From the NCBI GenBank assembly GCA_029060025.1, contig JAIDUV010000027.1:1-64000 (forward strand): 64,000 nt of DNA, read 5' to 3'. A program made the position numbers and the translations under genes. Of this stretch, positions 41,842-52,028 are shown one piece after another (the first letter of the stretch is position 1; every line of letters starts with the position of its first letter). The notes below the pieces were generated by a model that was given only the letters and a program-made list of their open reading frames with translations, ran no database searches and had not been told where the DNA came from. The stretch comes from Clostridia bacterium (GTDB lineage Bacteria > Bacillota > Clostridia > Christensenellales > UBA3700).

Positions 41842-42591
41842 ATGAGATACTATGCAGTGGCGGATATACACGGATATTATACGCAATTGATAGAGGCGTT
41901 GAAAGACAAGGGTTTTTTTGAGGACAAGGGACCTCGCAAATTGGTAGTTTGCGGAGATTTATTTGACAGAGGCAGAGAAGCCAAAGAATTGCAGACCTTT
42001 ATTCTTGACCTTATGGAAAAAGACGAAGTAATTTTGATAAGAGGCAATCACGAGGATTTGTTTATGCAATTGCTTGATCTTGACAAAGGTTATCCTGTGC
42101 ATCCTCACGTACGCAACGGTACGTATAACACAGGTTTACAACTGATAGAAAGCGACGACACAAAGTCAATTCTAAATCCCAATAGTTACGTCCAAGGCGC
42201 GCGCAAGACGCCTTACGTTGCAAAGATAATTCCGTCTATGCTCGATTATTTTGAGACGGAGCATTATATATTCGTTCACGGTTGGATACCTTGCGGAAAC
42301 ATAGGTCAAGTAAGATATTTTGAGGATTGGCGCAATGCAGACAAGGATATATGGGAAGGGGCAAGATGGCTCAACGGTATGCAAATGTGGCGCGAGTGTA
42401 TTAGAGAAGAAGGCAAGACTATCGTATGCGGACACTTTCACACCTCGTTCGGTCACAGCAGAATACGAGGCAAGTGCGCAGAGTACGGAGAAGGCGCAGA
42501 TTTCTCTCCCTTTATTGACGAGGGAATAATCGCGCTTGACGCCTGTACTGCGCATAGCGGTTTTGTCAATTGCGTAGTCATAGACGATTGA
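41842..42591 (+). CDS. Calcineurin-like metallophosphoesterase
   Basis: The 249-residue protein shows the phosphoesterase metal motifs in order: ADIHGYY (D-x-H), CGDLFDRG (G-D-x-x-D-R-G), RGNHEDL (G-N-H-E) and GHFHTSFGH. This is the PrpA/ApaH-like group, which acts on phosphoproteins or diadenosine polyphosphates using two metal ions. Its stop overlaps the following start as TGATG, so it is coupled with an ATP-grasp ligase. The pairing is of unknown meaning. Confidence 0.9.
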   Translation: MRYYAVADIHGYYTQLIEALKDKGFFEDKGPRKLVVCGDLFDRGREAKELQTFILDLMEKDEVILIRGNHEDLFMQLLDLDKGYPVHPHVRNGTYNTGLQLIESDDTKSILNPNSYVQGARKTPYVAKIIPSMLDYFETEHYIFVHGWIPCGNIGQVRYFEDWRNADKDIWEGARWLNGMQMWRECIREEGKTIVCGHFHTSFGHSRIRGKCAEYGEGADFSPFIDEGIIALDACTAHSGFVNCVVIDD

Positions 42592-43484
42592 TGCAGTATA
42601 TGAAAAAAGGTTTGATATTAGTAAACGCTTATACGAGGCAGGAGCGCAGTTTAAATCAGTCCAAGAGGCTTAAAGAAGAGTTGGAAAAAAACGGCGTAGA
42701 TATTGATATTAAAAGAAATGATTTCTTTATTGCTCAAATTGACAATGACGGAGAGATAATAAGCAAAGCCAAAGATTACGACTTTTGCGTATACTTAGAT
42801 AAGGACAAGTATATTTCGCTTATGCTAGAAAAGTCGGGTATGCGGCTTTTTAATTCGCACAACGCTATTCAGGCTTGCGACGATAAGATGCAGACGGCAA
42901 TTTTGTTGGCGCAACACGATATTCCTATGCCGCGCACTTTGCCAGGGCTGCTGTGCTATGAAAATCAAAAGTTGATAGTCGACGCAATTCAAAGGGTTGC
43001 CGAGGCTTTGGGATTTCCTGTGATAGTCAAGTCAAGTTACGGTTCTCTTGGCAAAGAGGTGTATAAGGCAAACGATATGGCTGAATTGTGTCAGATTGCG
43101 GAAAAACTAAAGTTTTCGCCTCACTTGTTTCAAGAATTTATACAAGAAAGTTATGGTAAAGATATTCGAGTAATTGTCATTGGCGGAAAGGTGGCAGCGG
43201 CAATGTTGCGTCAGTCAAAAGGAGACTTTAGATCAAATATTGAATTGGGCGGCGAAGGTAAAAATATCATTCTCCCGAAAGAGGCACAAGCGTTATGCGA
43301 GAAGTCCGCACATTTACTTGGTCTTGATTACTGCGGCATAGACGTACTGTTGGGAGAGAATAAATATTATATTTGTGAAGTAAATTCCAATGCGTTTTTT
43401 GGCGGTATAGAGGAGGTCACCGGTATAAATGTCGCAGAAAAATATGCCGGTTATATCTGCCAAAAGGTTTACGGCAAAGATTGA
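42591..43484 (+). CDS. RimK-like ATP-grasp ligase
   Basis: The ATG at 42591 overlaps the upstream stop (TGATG); a second ATG at 42600 gives the RimK-like start MKKGLILVNAYT and is also possible. The about 297-residue protein has an ATP-grasp domain: DDKMQTAILLAQHDIPMP, VIVKSSYGSLGKEVYKA, LFQEFIQESYGKDIRVIV and the metal-binding end ICEVNSNAFFGGIE. RimK enzymes add amino acids, often glutamate, to a protein or small-molecule carboxylate. The substrate cannot be told here. Confidence 0.87.
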   Translation: MQYMKKGLILVNAYTRQERSLNQSKRLKEELEKNGVDIDIKRNDFFIAQIDNDGEIISKAKDYDFCVYLDKDKYISLMLEKSGMRLFNSHNAIQACDDKMQTAILLAQHDIPMPRTLPGLLCYENQKLIVDAIQRVAEALGFPVIVKSSYGSLGKEVYKANDMAELCQIAEKLKFSPHLFQEFIQESYGKDIRVIVIGGKVAAAMLRQSKGDFRSNIELGGEGKNIILPKEAQALCEKSAHLLGLDYCGIDVLLGENKYYICEVNSNAFFGGIEEVTGINVAEKYAGYICQKVYGKD

Positions 43485-43504
43485 ATAATCAAACTTAAAG
43501 TATT

Positions 43505-43532
43505 TGACCCGCTTTTATCAGCGGGTCATTTT
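43505..43532 (+). terminator. Terminator of the RimK-like gene
   Basis: TGACCCGC, loop TTTTATCA, GCGGGTCA, then TTTT; shared end of convergent genes. Confidence 0.75.
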
Positions 43533-43537
43533 GCGTT

Positions 43538-46033
43538 TTATTTAGATTGTTTTGCTTGTTTTGCTTCTGCTTTGGCTTTTGCTTTTTCGGCTTTTTTCTT
43601 TGCCTTGTCTTCTTCGTCTCCGCCTATGTTTTTAAGTACCATACCCACGCCCTTGAAGAATTTGCCGTTCATAATCGTCACGACGCCGTCGACCATCTTC
43701 ATATTGAACATACCTTGGGAGGAGAATGCCAGCGCTCTCATTGGGGAAGTCTTCATTACTTCGTAAATCATAAGATAGTTGGGATCGTCCTTTTTGGCTT
43801 TCATACTCATTCTTATAGCAGGCTTTGCTATCTTGAGCGCAAACCTTGCAAGTCCGCTGGTATTTGCCATATCTTCAAAAGAATCGTCTTCGGTGAACTC
43901 GCCTTTCTTTGCAATGCGGTAATCTTCTTTGATATTCAGTCTAGCCATTGCCAAGAACTCTTCCTTGGTAATCTCTTTGTTTGCGTCTGGAGCGCAATAC
44001 CAAGAATCTGCCGGAGTGGGGATGATTTCGGCGGTATCAGTTGATTTGACGGTTACGCTGTCTTGAAGACGGATATCTCTGCTTGAAGCGCCTATCATAA
44101 TCTTAAATTCTCCGCTTTCTACCTGCCAATCTCCTGCATTGACGTTGTAGAAGGCAAAACTGCGTTTGTCAAGGCTGAACGTAACTCTTTTCTTTTCGCC
44201 TGCCTTGAGGAATACCTTTTCAAAGCCTTTAAGTTGTTGGTATGGGGTATATACGCTTGATTCTACGTCGTTTACGTAAAGTTGGATTATCTCTTTGCCG
44301 TCCATATCTCCCACGTTTTGCACGTCTACTGTAGCCGTCAAAATTTCTTTGTCGGTTATGTTCTTTGAAGATAGGGTGAGATTGGAATATTCAAACTTTG
44401 TGTATGAAAGTCCGTGACCGAATGGGAAGAGTACAGGAGCGTTTGCCGTGTTGAAATATCTATATCCCACGTAAAGCCCCTCTCTGTATTCCACGCTGAA
44501 TCTAGCGCCGGGGAAGTTCTGAGTTGAAGGTACGTCTTCAAGTTTGAGCGCAAATGTCTCTGCCAGTTTTCCGCAAGGATTTGCTTTGCCGAGCAGGAGA
44601 TCTACGCAAGCGTCGCCAGACGACTGACCGCCGAGATACATACAAAGCACGCTGCGCACCTTGTCTATCCAAGGCATTTCCACGCTTGAGCCCATTGTGA
44701 GCACTACGTTGACGTTTTTGTTGACTTGAGTAAGTTCTTCGATCAACAAGTCGTGACTTTGAGGCATATTTATATGCTTTCTGTCAAAGCCTTCTGCTTC
44801 ATATTTTTCCGGCAAGCCCGCGACTACGAGCACTGTGTCATAATTCTTTGCGAGTTCGACTGCGTTTTTGCGGAGTTTTGCATTCTTCTTGACTGATTCG
44901 TCGGAGAGGTCGTAACCGCTTGTGAATTCATATTCGATACCTGCGTCGCGCAGACTTTGTTCTACGGTTGAAATCTTGGTGCAGTTGACAAAAGAAGAGC
45001 CTGCGCCTTGGAATCTAGGCTCTATTGCAAGTTCGCCGACTAGCAAGATTTTTTGAGCCTGGAGTGGCAGCGAGCCGTCATTTTTGAGCAATACGGCGCT
45101 TTCTTTTGCGATATTCTTCGCAATCTGATAATGTTCTTCTTTGTCGTAAGTTGCGTCTTTTGGATTTTTTGTCGACTTCATAACGAGATCGAGTATTCTA
45201 TCTACAGCCGTATCAAGTACGCTCTCGTCAAGCGAGCCGTCTTGCACTGCTTTGACGATAAGTTTGTCGTTCATTCCGCCGCTTGACGGCATTTCGAGGT
45301 CGTGGCCTGCTTTGAGACCTTTCACGCGCTTGTTGGTAGCGCCCCAGTCACTGACGACTAGTCCTTCAAATCCCCATTCGTCTCTCAAGACTTTGTTAAG
45401 CAAAAATTCGTTTTCAGTTGCGTACGTATCGTTGATGAGATTATATGACGCCATAATAGTGCGCGGTTGAGATTGCTTTACTGCAATTTCAAACGGCAAA
45501 AGATAAATTTCTCTAAGCGTTCTCTCGTCGACGACGGAGTTGATAGTCATACGGTAAGTTTCTTGATTGTTTGCGCAATAGTGCTTGATTGACGTGCCGA
45601 TATTCTTGCTTTGCACGCCGTCGATAAAACTTGCTGAAAGCATACCCGCAAGATATGGGTCTTCGGAGAAGTATTCAAAGTTACGTCCGCAAAGAGGGCT
45701 TCTCTTGATATTTGTGCCGGGGCCTAGTACCAAAGCCACGTTTTCGGCTACGGCTTCTTCGCCAATTGCCTGTCCCAGTTGGTTGAGTAGCGCTTTGTCC
45801 CAAGACGACGCCGTTGCCGACGCGGTGGGGAAGCATATAGCGTCAACCGATACGTTTAGACTTGTTGAGACGCCGCTATCGTCTTGCTTTCTCAATCCGT
45901 GAGGTCCGTCGCACATCATTACGGACGGTATACCCAATCTTTCGATTGCTTTTGTGTGCCACATATCTTTGCCCGAACATAGACTAGCCTTTTCTTCCAA
46001 AGACATTTGGGCAATTAAATCTGCATATTTCAT
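43538..46033 (-). CDS. GH3 beta-glucosidase
   Basis: The start is the ATG at 46033 (MKYADLIAQMSLEEKASLCSG), after GGGAG. The 831-residue enzyme has the GH3 N-terminal barrel (MCDGPHGLR, RNFEYFSEDP, SIKHYCANNQE), the nucleophile segment VVSDWGA, the second alpha/beta domain and a fibronectin-III-like end (FPFGHGLSYTKF). There is no signal peptide, so it is intracellular and releases glucose or related sugars from beta-linked oligosaccharides. The last ~130 residues form an extra domain ending in a lysine/alanine tail (KKAEKAKAKAEAKQAKQ) seen in some gut GH3 enzymes; its role is unknown. Confidence 0.92.
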   Translation of the reverse strand: MKYADLIAQMSLEEKASLCSGKDMWHTKAIERLGIPSVMMCDGPHGLRKQDDSGVSTSLNVSVDAICFPTASATASSWDKALLNQLGQAIGEEAVAENVALVLGPGTNIKRSPLCGRNFEYFSEDPYLAGMLSASFIDGVQSKNIGTSIKHYCANNQETYRMTINSVVDERTLREIYLLPFEIAVKQSQPRTIMASYNLINDTYATENEFLLNKVLRDEWGFEGLVVSDWGATNKRVKGLKAGHDLEMPSSGGMNDKLIVKAVQDGSLDESVLDTAVDRILDLVMKSTKNPKDATYDKEEHYQIAKNIAKESAVLLKNDGSLPLQAQKILLVGELAIEPRFQGAGSSFVNCTKISTVEQSLRDAGIEYEFTSGYDLSDESVKKNAKLRKNAVELAKNYDTVLVVAGLPEKYEAEGFDRKHINMPQSHDLLIEELTQVNKNVNVVLTMGSSVEMPWIDKVRSVLCMYLGGQSSGDACVDLLLGKANPCGKLAETFALKLEDVPSTQNFPGARFSVEYREGLYVGYRYFNTANAPVLFPFGHGLSYTKFEYSNLTLSSKNITDKEILTATVDVQNVGDMDGKEIIQLYVNDVESSVYTPYQQLKGFEKVFLKAGEKKRVTFSLDKRSFAFYNVNAGDWQVESGEFKIMIGASSRDIRLQDSVTVKSTDTAEIIPTPADSWYCAPDANKEITKEEFLAMARLNIKEDYRIAKKGEFTEDDSFEDMANTSGLARFALKIAKPAIRMSMKAKKDDPNYLMIYEVMKTSPMRALAFSSQGMFNMKMVDGVVTIMNGKFFKGVGMVLKNIGGDEEDKAKKKAEKAKAKAEAKQAKQSK

Positions 46034-46070
46034 AAAGTTCACTCCCATTGTTATCTAAAATAACATTATA

Positions 46071-46099
46071 ATAATATCATATAAAAATAGCAATTTCAA
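46071..46099 (-). promoter_or_regulatory. Promoter of the GH3 gene
   Basis: Minus strand TTGAAA, 17-base spacer, TATTAT. Confidence 0.6.
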
Positions 46100-46235
46100 T
46101 AATTTTTTATAGAAATTTGTTGATTTGACATATAAAAACTATGGTTTTTTAATTTATTTTGCATTTTTATATTTGAAGCGAAGATTGATTTATGGCAAAA
46201 AAATTTTGCAAAGGGAAGTGATTTAGAGTACGAAA

Positions 46236-46258
46236 AATACGGCATTTCTGCCGTATTC
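46236..46258 (-). terminator. Hairpin terminator of the XRE gene
   Basis: AATACGGCA, loop TTTC, TGCCGTATT, with TTTT after it on the minus strand. A second inverted repeat, GATATAAG/CTTATATC, lies at about 46275-46301. Confidence 0.6.
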
Positions 46259-46320
46259 CGTCATTTTACATACTAGATATAAGTCGACAAGCGTCTTATA
46301 TCTATACGCTTAAGAGTAAA

Positions 46321-46536
46321 TTACTCGCTCTTGCTTACAGGGGTATGTCCTACGAGTTCGTCGAGAGACACTTCAAGATAATCTGCAAGAATGCAAAGTC
46401 CTTCTATACTTGGTTGGCAAGTGCCGTTCTCATAATGAGAAATGGTACGTTGCGATACGCCGAGCAATTCTGCAAGGACGGTTTGAGATACTCTTTTGAG
46501 TTTTCTGAAGATTCTTAAATTTTTGCTAAAATTCAT
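46321..46536 (-). CDS. Small XRE-family regulator
   Basis: The ATG at 46536 follows AGAGGTG; the track's GTG is within that site. The 71-residue protein is a bare helix-turn-helix: SQTVLAELLGVSQRTISHYE with the supporting helices and nothing more. It should bind DNA as a dimer. A 21-base imperfect palindrome just upstream may be its own operator. No toxin or prophage gene is beside it. Confidence 0.85.
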   Translation of the reverse strand: MNFSKNLRIFRKLKRVSQTVLAELLGVSQRTISHYENGTCQPSIEGLCILADYLEVSLDELVGHTPVSKSE

Positions 46537-46575
46537 TGTTGACACCTCTCTTTTGTCTTTTTATGTAGTTATTTT

Positions 46576-46596
46576 CAAGACGTTTTTGACGCCTTG
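46576..46596. promoter_or_regulatory. Candidate operator of the small XRE regulator
   Basis: CAAGACGTTTTTGACGCCTT and one more base: arms CAAGxCGT and ACGxCTTG, located just downstream of the -10. Confidence 0.4.
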
Positions 46597-46603
46597 CATA
46601 AAC

Positions 46604-46632
46604 AATATAGCATATTTTTGTGCTGATTTCAA
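46604..46632 (-). promoter_or_regulatory. Promoter of the small XRE regulator
   Basis: Minus strand TTGAAA, 17-base spacer, TATATT. Confidence 0.5.
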
Positions 46633-46968
46633 GAGTATTTTAAAATTATTTTGTCACAATTTGCAAAATTTATAAAAAATTTAGCGTTTTCAGAAAGAAT
46701 TCGCGTTGGGTGTCTATTACTTGCTCAAAATAATGTTTTTACAATGAGAATTTATAAATTATGTTGTTTATATGGCGTTATTTTGCTTTTGTTGCTAAAT
46801 ATCTTAAGCATACTTGGCAAATTTGAATAACTATTCAGTATAGGAGTTTTTGTTATTTAAATGTCTTTAGAGACAACTTTGAGAGGAAAGTAGGTAGAAG
46901 AGCGGCAATTATAAATAATTGTATTTTGTTCAACGCATAATATTTATATATAAATAATTCTTAAACAG
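46633..46968. other. Intergenic region without a recognisable gene
   Basis: AT-rich; I see no ORF with a ribosome site, no RNA gene and no strong hairpin between the two divergent promoters. Confidence 0.5.
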
Positions 46969-46997
46969 TTGATATTATAAAAGGTGTTTGTTATAAT
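46969..46997 (+). promoter_or_regulatory. Promoter of the GLUG lipoprotein
   Basis: TTGATA, 17-base spacer, TATAAT, about 33 bases before the start. Confidence 0.7.
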
Positions 46998-47030
46998 AAA
47001 ACAGTACAACCAAGGTTAAAAGGAGTGAAT

Positions 47031-50000
47031 ATGAGAAATAAAATCAACGTGATAGTCTGCATAATGATTGTTGCGTGCGTGGCAATATTCGCAGTTGCGT
47101 GCGCGCCGAAGGATGCGGACGGATTGATAAAACTCGCTACGCCAAGCAATTTGGCGCTCAACGGAAGTGTGTTGAGTTGGGACGAAGTAGAAAATGCCAA
47201 AGAGTATTTTATTTCCGTTGACGGCGTGGAGAATGAGCAGAGCGTGAATACTACGACTTGCGATTTGAGCGCAATGGTCACAGGGTATGGCAATTTTACA
47301 ATTGCAGTGAGAGCGTACGGTGACGGAAAAAAATACGGCACCAGTGACAAGAGCGCGGCGATCGTGTACCACAAAGGCAATGCTTTGGACACGCCTGTCG
47401 TGACTATTACTGACAAGGTTGCGTCTTGGAATGCTGTCGATAAGGCTGTAGATTATTCCGTCAGAGTCACTGGCGAAAAGGGCGCGGTGCTTGACGAAGT
47501 CACAAGTGACGCGTTGTCTTATAATTTTGCAGACAAAAAGACTTCTGACAGTGAGGAAGAAAAAGAACTTTACGGTGACTACGGCGCTTATAGGATAAGC
47601 GTAATAGCAAATCCTGCGTCTGACAATATTGAGTATTCGTCTTCTTTGGCAGGTACGGCAACTTATTATAATTCGACGGTGTTGTCAGTGCCTAAATTTA
47701 CAGATATGACGGGCACGACTATAAGATGGGGAGCAGTCTCCAATGCCACCAACTATACCTTGAGAAAGACTTATGAGGACGGCACTTATGAAGACGCGGT
47801 CGTCACTGGTACGAGTTATGCTTATCGTACAAAATTCAATCTTGAGAAGGTTGGCGAATATACTTTCACGATTAGAGCAAACGGTGACAATCAAGTGTAT
47901 TACACAAGTGATTTCAGCGAAAAGGATAGCGAATACGTCGTCAACAAACTTGCGTCCGTAGACGCTAAGGATATGTCGTTGACTTACGATCAAAACGGCA
48001 AGGCAACACTTACTTGGAAGATATCTGCAGATTCGCTTGCTACTGAATTTACGCTCAACTTGAGCGCATTGTTGCCCGACGGAAGCGTCAAGTTGGAAAG
48101 CAGTATTTTGCAAAAGACCATTTCCAACAAGATTGTTTTCGTAGTGGCAGACGTATACGATTTTTATAAGTATGATACGGACGGAGAAAGCCTTGTAAAG
48201 GAAGAGAAGACCATACTCGTATATAATATGAACGGATACGCTAAGGTGCGTTATGACGGCAAAGATTACTTCCTCAAGGATAAAGAGGACAAGGACGTAA
48301 TGTGGAAGAATTATGCTCCCAGCGCAAGCGTAGATATAATTTGCGATATGAGCAATCCCGACGAAATAAAGTTTGTCAATGAGCGCAAGGAGTACACTAA
48401 TCCGGAAGACGGCGCAATTTTGAGCCAAAAGACTGGAGAAACCCAAGACGTATTAGGCACAGACGGAAAACAACTTTTCTATTATGAAAAAGTCGACGGC
48501 GAGACGGAGATTGAAGTAAAACAGGACGTTGAGTACGATGCCGACGGCGTAACCGTCAAGTATCATACTTTTGAGATTATGCTCGACGATATATTCATCA
48601 AGAAGAACAGCGAAGAGGGCGAAGACCCATACGAATATTTGATAAGTGACAATGCTTATTACGGCTTGCTTTACGACGTGTCGATATCTGCGGACAATAC
48701 TTCCAAGAATTTTGTGGTAAGTCAAAGCGTGTCGACAGACGGACAGTATATGAGTTATAAGATACCGAAAAAGGAAAACGGTAAATTCGTTGTGACCAAC
48801 ACCGGTGAGTACGCTTACATTATACTCAATTCATTTATCAATCCTAATAATACTGACGAGTTTTCTATTGAAGACAATATCAACTTCAACGGATATGAGA
48901 TAGCGCAAATTGAGACATTCAGTGGCGTTATCAACGGCAATAAGCATACAGTTTCGGGTATCGTCATTGGCAACAAAGTGATGACGCAAAACGGCGTAAT
49001 GAAGAACGACAGTTCAGGTGATCTTGAGTATTCTATGTTTGTCAATATTGACGGCAACGGAAATTCAAACAAAGGTATTATCCAGAATATATTCTACGTT
49101 GGTATGAGTTTTGTAGGGTATGACAAAGAAGACCTTGGCGAGAGTGTGACGTCTATAAAAGTTGCGCCTATTGCTATCAACAATAAGGGCACTATCCGCG
49201 ATGCGCTTGTGCAAAGTGACTCCATCAAGGCAGAGGGCGCTCAAGTTGCAGGTATGGTAATCAACAACTACGGATATATCAACACGGCTTCTGTATACGC
49301 TCAACTTGAGGGTATGACCGTAGGCGGTGTAATGATCAACAACGCAGAAAATACTCTTGTGGCATTCGTAGGCTTCTATGGCAAGGTTACGGCTACGCTT
49401 TCGGATATTCTGACTGACGGTGTGACTAGCGTAGGCGGAGCAGGATTTGCAGTCAACAACGACGGCTCTATTGCAGACAGTTTTTCGATTGGAGACGTAA
49501 GCGTCACGGCGGCAGGACTTGACAGCGTGTACGCAGGCGGATTTGTTGCTGTCAACAACGGTAATATCGGACAGTCGTACAGCGGAGAATTTACTCTCAA
49601 CAATCCTGACGTCAACACCGTGGTAGCCAACGGTGACAATGCGTATGCAGGCGGTTTCGTAGGACTAAATACTGGTGAAATCAGATCAAGTTATTCAACC
49701 AACAAGGCTACGGCAAGTATGTACTCCGGCGGATTTGTAGGCTTCAACGACGCGACCGTAATAAGTTGTTATTCCACGGGCGGTACGACGCGTACCGGTG
49801 AGAACAAAGGCTCGTTCGTAGGTAAAAACAATGGAAATATTGACAAGAGCGTATGTTATTCTACAGACAGTTGGGCAGAAGACAGCGTCGTAGAAGTGTT
49901 GAAATCAAGCGAAAAACTTGGTGATATTATCAATATACTTTACGGAGAGGACGAGGCTGTAATGGTGCTTTTGCGAGAGCAAGGATACCGCAACCCGCTT

Positions 50001-50234
50001 ATCAAAGGACTTATCTATTTGGTAAGGAATAGCAACGATACTAGCGAGGATAGAAATATTGTAACAATGCGTCCTTCGCAGACCGTTGACACGCAAGGCG
50101 TAGCGTTCAATCGCGAAGTCAAAGACGTGGAATCTACCTTGCACGGTGATAATACTAAGAAAGGTAACAGAATAGTTATCGAACTCAGTTGCGACAACCT
50201 TCCGTCAAGATACGTTTACGGATACGTCAATTAA
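47031..50234 (+). CDS. Large surface lipoprotein with Fn3-like and GLUG-type repeats
   Basis: I use the ATG at 47031, after AGGAGTG. The 1067-residue protein has a lipoprotein signal with lipobox FAVAC. The N-terminal third has repeated Fn3-like units of the type LSWDEVENAKEYFISVDG and IRWGAVSNATNYTLRK. The centre is acidic and variable. The C-terminal third has GLUG-like repeats (GGFVAVNNGNIGQSYSGEF, GGFVGLNTGEIRSSYSTN) that form a beta-helix. Such proteins are adhesins or carbohydrate binders. It is monocistronic between a promoter and a terminator. Confidence 0.85.
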   Translation: MRNKINVIVCIMIVACVAIFAVACAPKDADGLIKLATPSNLALNGSVLSWDEVENAKEYFISVDGVENEQSVNTTTCDLSAMVTGYGNFTIAVRAYGDGKKYGTSDKSAAIVYHKGNALDTPVVTITDKVASWNAVDKAVDYSVRVTGEKGAVLDEVTSDALSYNFADKKTSDSEEEKELYGDYGAYRISVIANPASDNIEYSSSLAGTATYYNSTVLSVPKFTDMTGTTIRWGAVSNATNYTLRKTYEDGTYEDAVVTGTSYAYRTKFNLEKVGEYTFTIRANGDNQVYYTSDFSEKDSEYVVNKLASVDAKDMSLTYDQNGKATLTWKISADSLATEFTLNLSALLPDGSVKLESSILQKTISNKIVFVVADVYDFYKYDTDGESLVKEEKTILVYNMNGYAKVRYDGKDYFLKDKEDKDVMWKNYAPSASVDIICDMSNPDEIKFVNERKEYTNPEDGAILSQKTGETQDVLGTDGKQLFYYEKVDGETEIEVKQDVEYDADGVTVKYHTFEIMLDDIFIKKNSEEGEDPYEYLISDNAYYGLLYDVSISADNTSKNFVVSQSVSTDGQYMSYKIPKKENGKFVVTNTGEYAYIILNSFINPNNTDEFSIEDNINFNGYEIAQIETFSGVINGNKHTVSGIVIGNKVMTQNGVMKNDSSGDLEYSMFVNIDGNGNSNKGIIQNIFYVGMSFVGYDKEDLGESVTSIKVAPIAINNKGTIRDALVQSDSIKAEGAQVAGMVINNYGYINTASVYAQLEGMTVGGVMINNAENTLVAFVGFYGKVTATLSDILTDGVTSVGGAGFAVNNDGSIADSFSIGDVSVTAAGLDSVYAGGFVAVNNGNIGQSYSGEFTLNNPDVNTVVANGDNAYAGGFVGLNTGEIRSSYSTNKATASMYSGGFVGFNDATVISCYSTGGTTRTGENKGSFVGKNNGNIDKSVCYSTDSWAEDSVVEVLKSSEKLGDIINILYGEDEAVMVLLREQGYRNPLIKGLIYLVRNSNDTSEDRNIVTMRPSQTVDTQGVAFNREVKDVESTLHGDNTKKGNRIVIELSCDNLPSRYVYGYVN

Positions 50235-50237
50235 GTT

Positions 50238-50330
50238 TACGGCAACAAGTACGATGACGCTTGCCAAAAAACTATCTTGACATAAAATTCGTAATTTTAG
50301 TATATGTCTATCTCCCTTCTCGTCCAACGA
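50238..50330. repeat. Interspersed hairpin-forming repeat, copy C
   Basis: CAAGTACGATGACGCTTGCC, then CTATCTTGACATAAAATTCG and ATCTCCCTTCTCGTCC closely follow the right part of copy A (29630-29700). Confidence 0.55.
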
Positions 50331-50344
50331 GAGGGGAGTTTTTT
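50312..50344 (+). terminator. Terminator after the GLUG lipoprotein
   Basis: CTCCCTTCTCG, loop TCCAA, CGAGAGGGGAG, then TTTTTT; it is formed by the end of repeat copy C. Confidence 0.82.
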
Positions 50345-50416
50345 AATGCAGTTGCTCTATTGATTTATATTGTATAATATGTTATTATTTATATATTAAG
50401 GAATATGGGAGGCATT

Positions 50417-51979
50417 ATGAACGACCAAGAGAGAATCGAAAAATACGTGTCTATTGTGCCAAATATGAGGCAGAAGGCTATTCAAAGGAAACGATTCAAC
50501 GTATTTTTCCACTATGGTACCAATACTTTTTCTGCAAAAGAATGGGGTGACGGCAAGGCTGATCCTCAACTTTTCAATCCAACTGAGCAAGACACCGACC
50601 AATGGGTGCAAACTGTCAAGGAGGCGGGCGCATACGGAGTTATACTAACTTGTAAGCATCACGACGGCTTTTGTCTTTGGCAGACCAAGACGACGGATTA
50701 CAGCGTTGCGCAATCTCCTTACAAGGGAGGCAAAGGCGACATAGTCAAAGAGGTGTCTGACAGTTGCAGAAAATACGGAATTAAGTTTGGAATATACCTC
50801 TCTCCGTGGGATAGAAATCACGAGGCGTACGGTACTGACAGATACAATGACGTATATTGTCAACAACTTGAAGAACTTTTGACAGGATACGGCGAGGTAT
50901 TCTGCGTATGGTTGGACGGCGCTTGCGGATCTTATATGGACGGTAAGCCTAAGCAAGTGTATGACTGGGATAGATACTTTTCGACGATTAGCAGACTTGC
51001 TCCAAATGCGTGTATTTCCAATTGCGGACCTGACGTGCGTTGGGTGGGCAATGAAGGCGGTTTTGCAAGAGAGAGCGAGTGGAATGTGGTTCCTAAGTTT
51101 GCTTTTGACATTCAATCTATAGAGGCAACGTCACAGCAGAGTGACGACAGCAATTTTGCCAAAAAGGAAGCGGATATCATATCTCCTGACTTGGGAAGCA
51201 GAGACTTTTTGAAGAACTTTGACAATTTTATATGGTATCCTGCCGAAGTCGACGTGTCTATAAGACCTGGCTGGTTTTATCACAAATCGCAAGACAAAGC
51301 CGTGCGCAGTCTTAAAAATCTGTTGAAGATATACTATAATTCTGTGGGAGGCAACTCTATTTTGCTTCTCAATGTACCGCCGGATAGACGAGGGTTGCTT
51401 CACGAAACAGACGTCAAGAGACTTCAAGAACTTGGCAAGCATATCCAAGAGAGTGAGCGTCAACTGTTGAAAATAAAATCGGCGTCTGCTCCTGTTGCGG
51501 AAGAAGGATGCGACATACAGGGGGCGCTGGAGTATTCTTTTGACGAGACGACCTTAGACCCGATAAATTATTATACTCCTAAAAAAGAGCAGGATAATTA
51601 CGAGATAGAACTCGTCTTAGAGCAACCTGCAAAAATCAACAGAGTTAAGTTGATAGAAAACGTGGCTTTTTCTCAACGCATAGAGACTTTTGAAATATAT
51701 GCTTTTGTCAATGGTAAATACAAGAAAGTATATGACGGAACTACGGTGGGATATTGCAGAATTGCTACATTCAAGGCAGTGACGGCAGAAAAAATAAAAA
51801 TCGTGTTGACAAGCGTACGTAAAAAACCGTACATAGAGTTTATAGGCATTTATTCCGACAATGGCGTACTTATCAAGGAGACTTTGCGTCAAAGATTTGT
51901 CAAATGGTTGCACCATATAAATTATATAATTTATATAAATAGAGAAAACAAAAAGAAAAAGAAGAAAGATACTCAATAA
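50417..51979 (+). CDS. GH29 alpha-L-fucosidase
   Basis: The start is the ATG at 50417 after GGGAGG. The 520-residue enzyme has the GH29 barrel: FNVFFHYGTNTFS, ILTCKHHDGFCLW, GIKFGIYLSPWDRN and the nucleophile Asp167 in VWLDGACGS. A C-terminal beta domain (IELVLEQPAKINRVKL) resembles the F5/8-type discoidin domain of this family. There is no signal peptide, so it trims imported fucosyl oligosaccharides, for example from mucin or milk. The tail ends in a lysine run (KKKKKDTQ) after an aromatic Ile/Tyr stretch. Confidence 0.93.
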   Translation: MNDQERIEKYVSIVPNMRQKAIQRKRFNVFFHYGTNTFSAKEWGDGKADPQLFNPTEQDTDQWVQTVKEAGAYGVILTCKHHDGFCLWQTKTTDYSVAQSPYKGGKGDIVKEVSDSCRKYGIKFGIYLSPWDRNHEAYGTDRYNDVYCQQLEELLTGYGEVFCVWLDGACGSYMDGKPKQVYDWDRYFSTISRLAPNACISNCGPDVRWVGNEGGFARESEWNVVPKFAFDIQSIEATSQQSDDSNFAKKEADIISPDLGSRDFLKNFDNFIWYPAEVDVSIRPGWFYHKSQDKAVRSLKNLLKIYYNSVGGNSILLLNVPPDRRGLLHETDVKRLQELGKHIQESERQLLKIKSASAPVAEEGCDIQGALEYSFDETTLDPINYYTPKKEQDNYEIELVLEQPAKINRVKLIENVAFSQRIETFEIYAFVNGKYKKVYDGTTVGYCRIATFKAVTAEKIKIVLTSVRKKPYIEFIGIYSDNGVLIKETLRQRFVKWLHHINYIIYINRENKKKKKKDTQ

Positions 51980-52028
51980 TTAAAATGATTTTAACAAAAA
52001 ATATAGATAAATTTGACATAAATTGGTA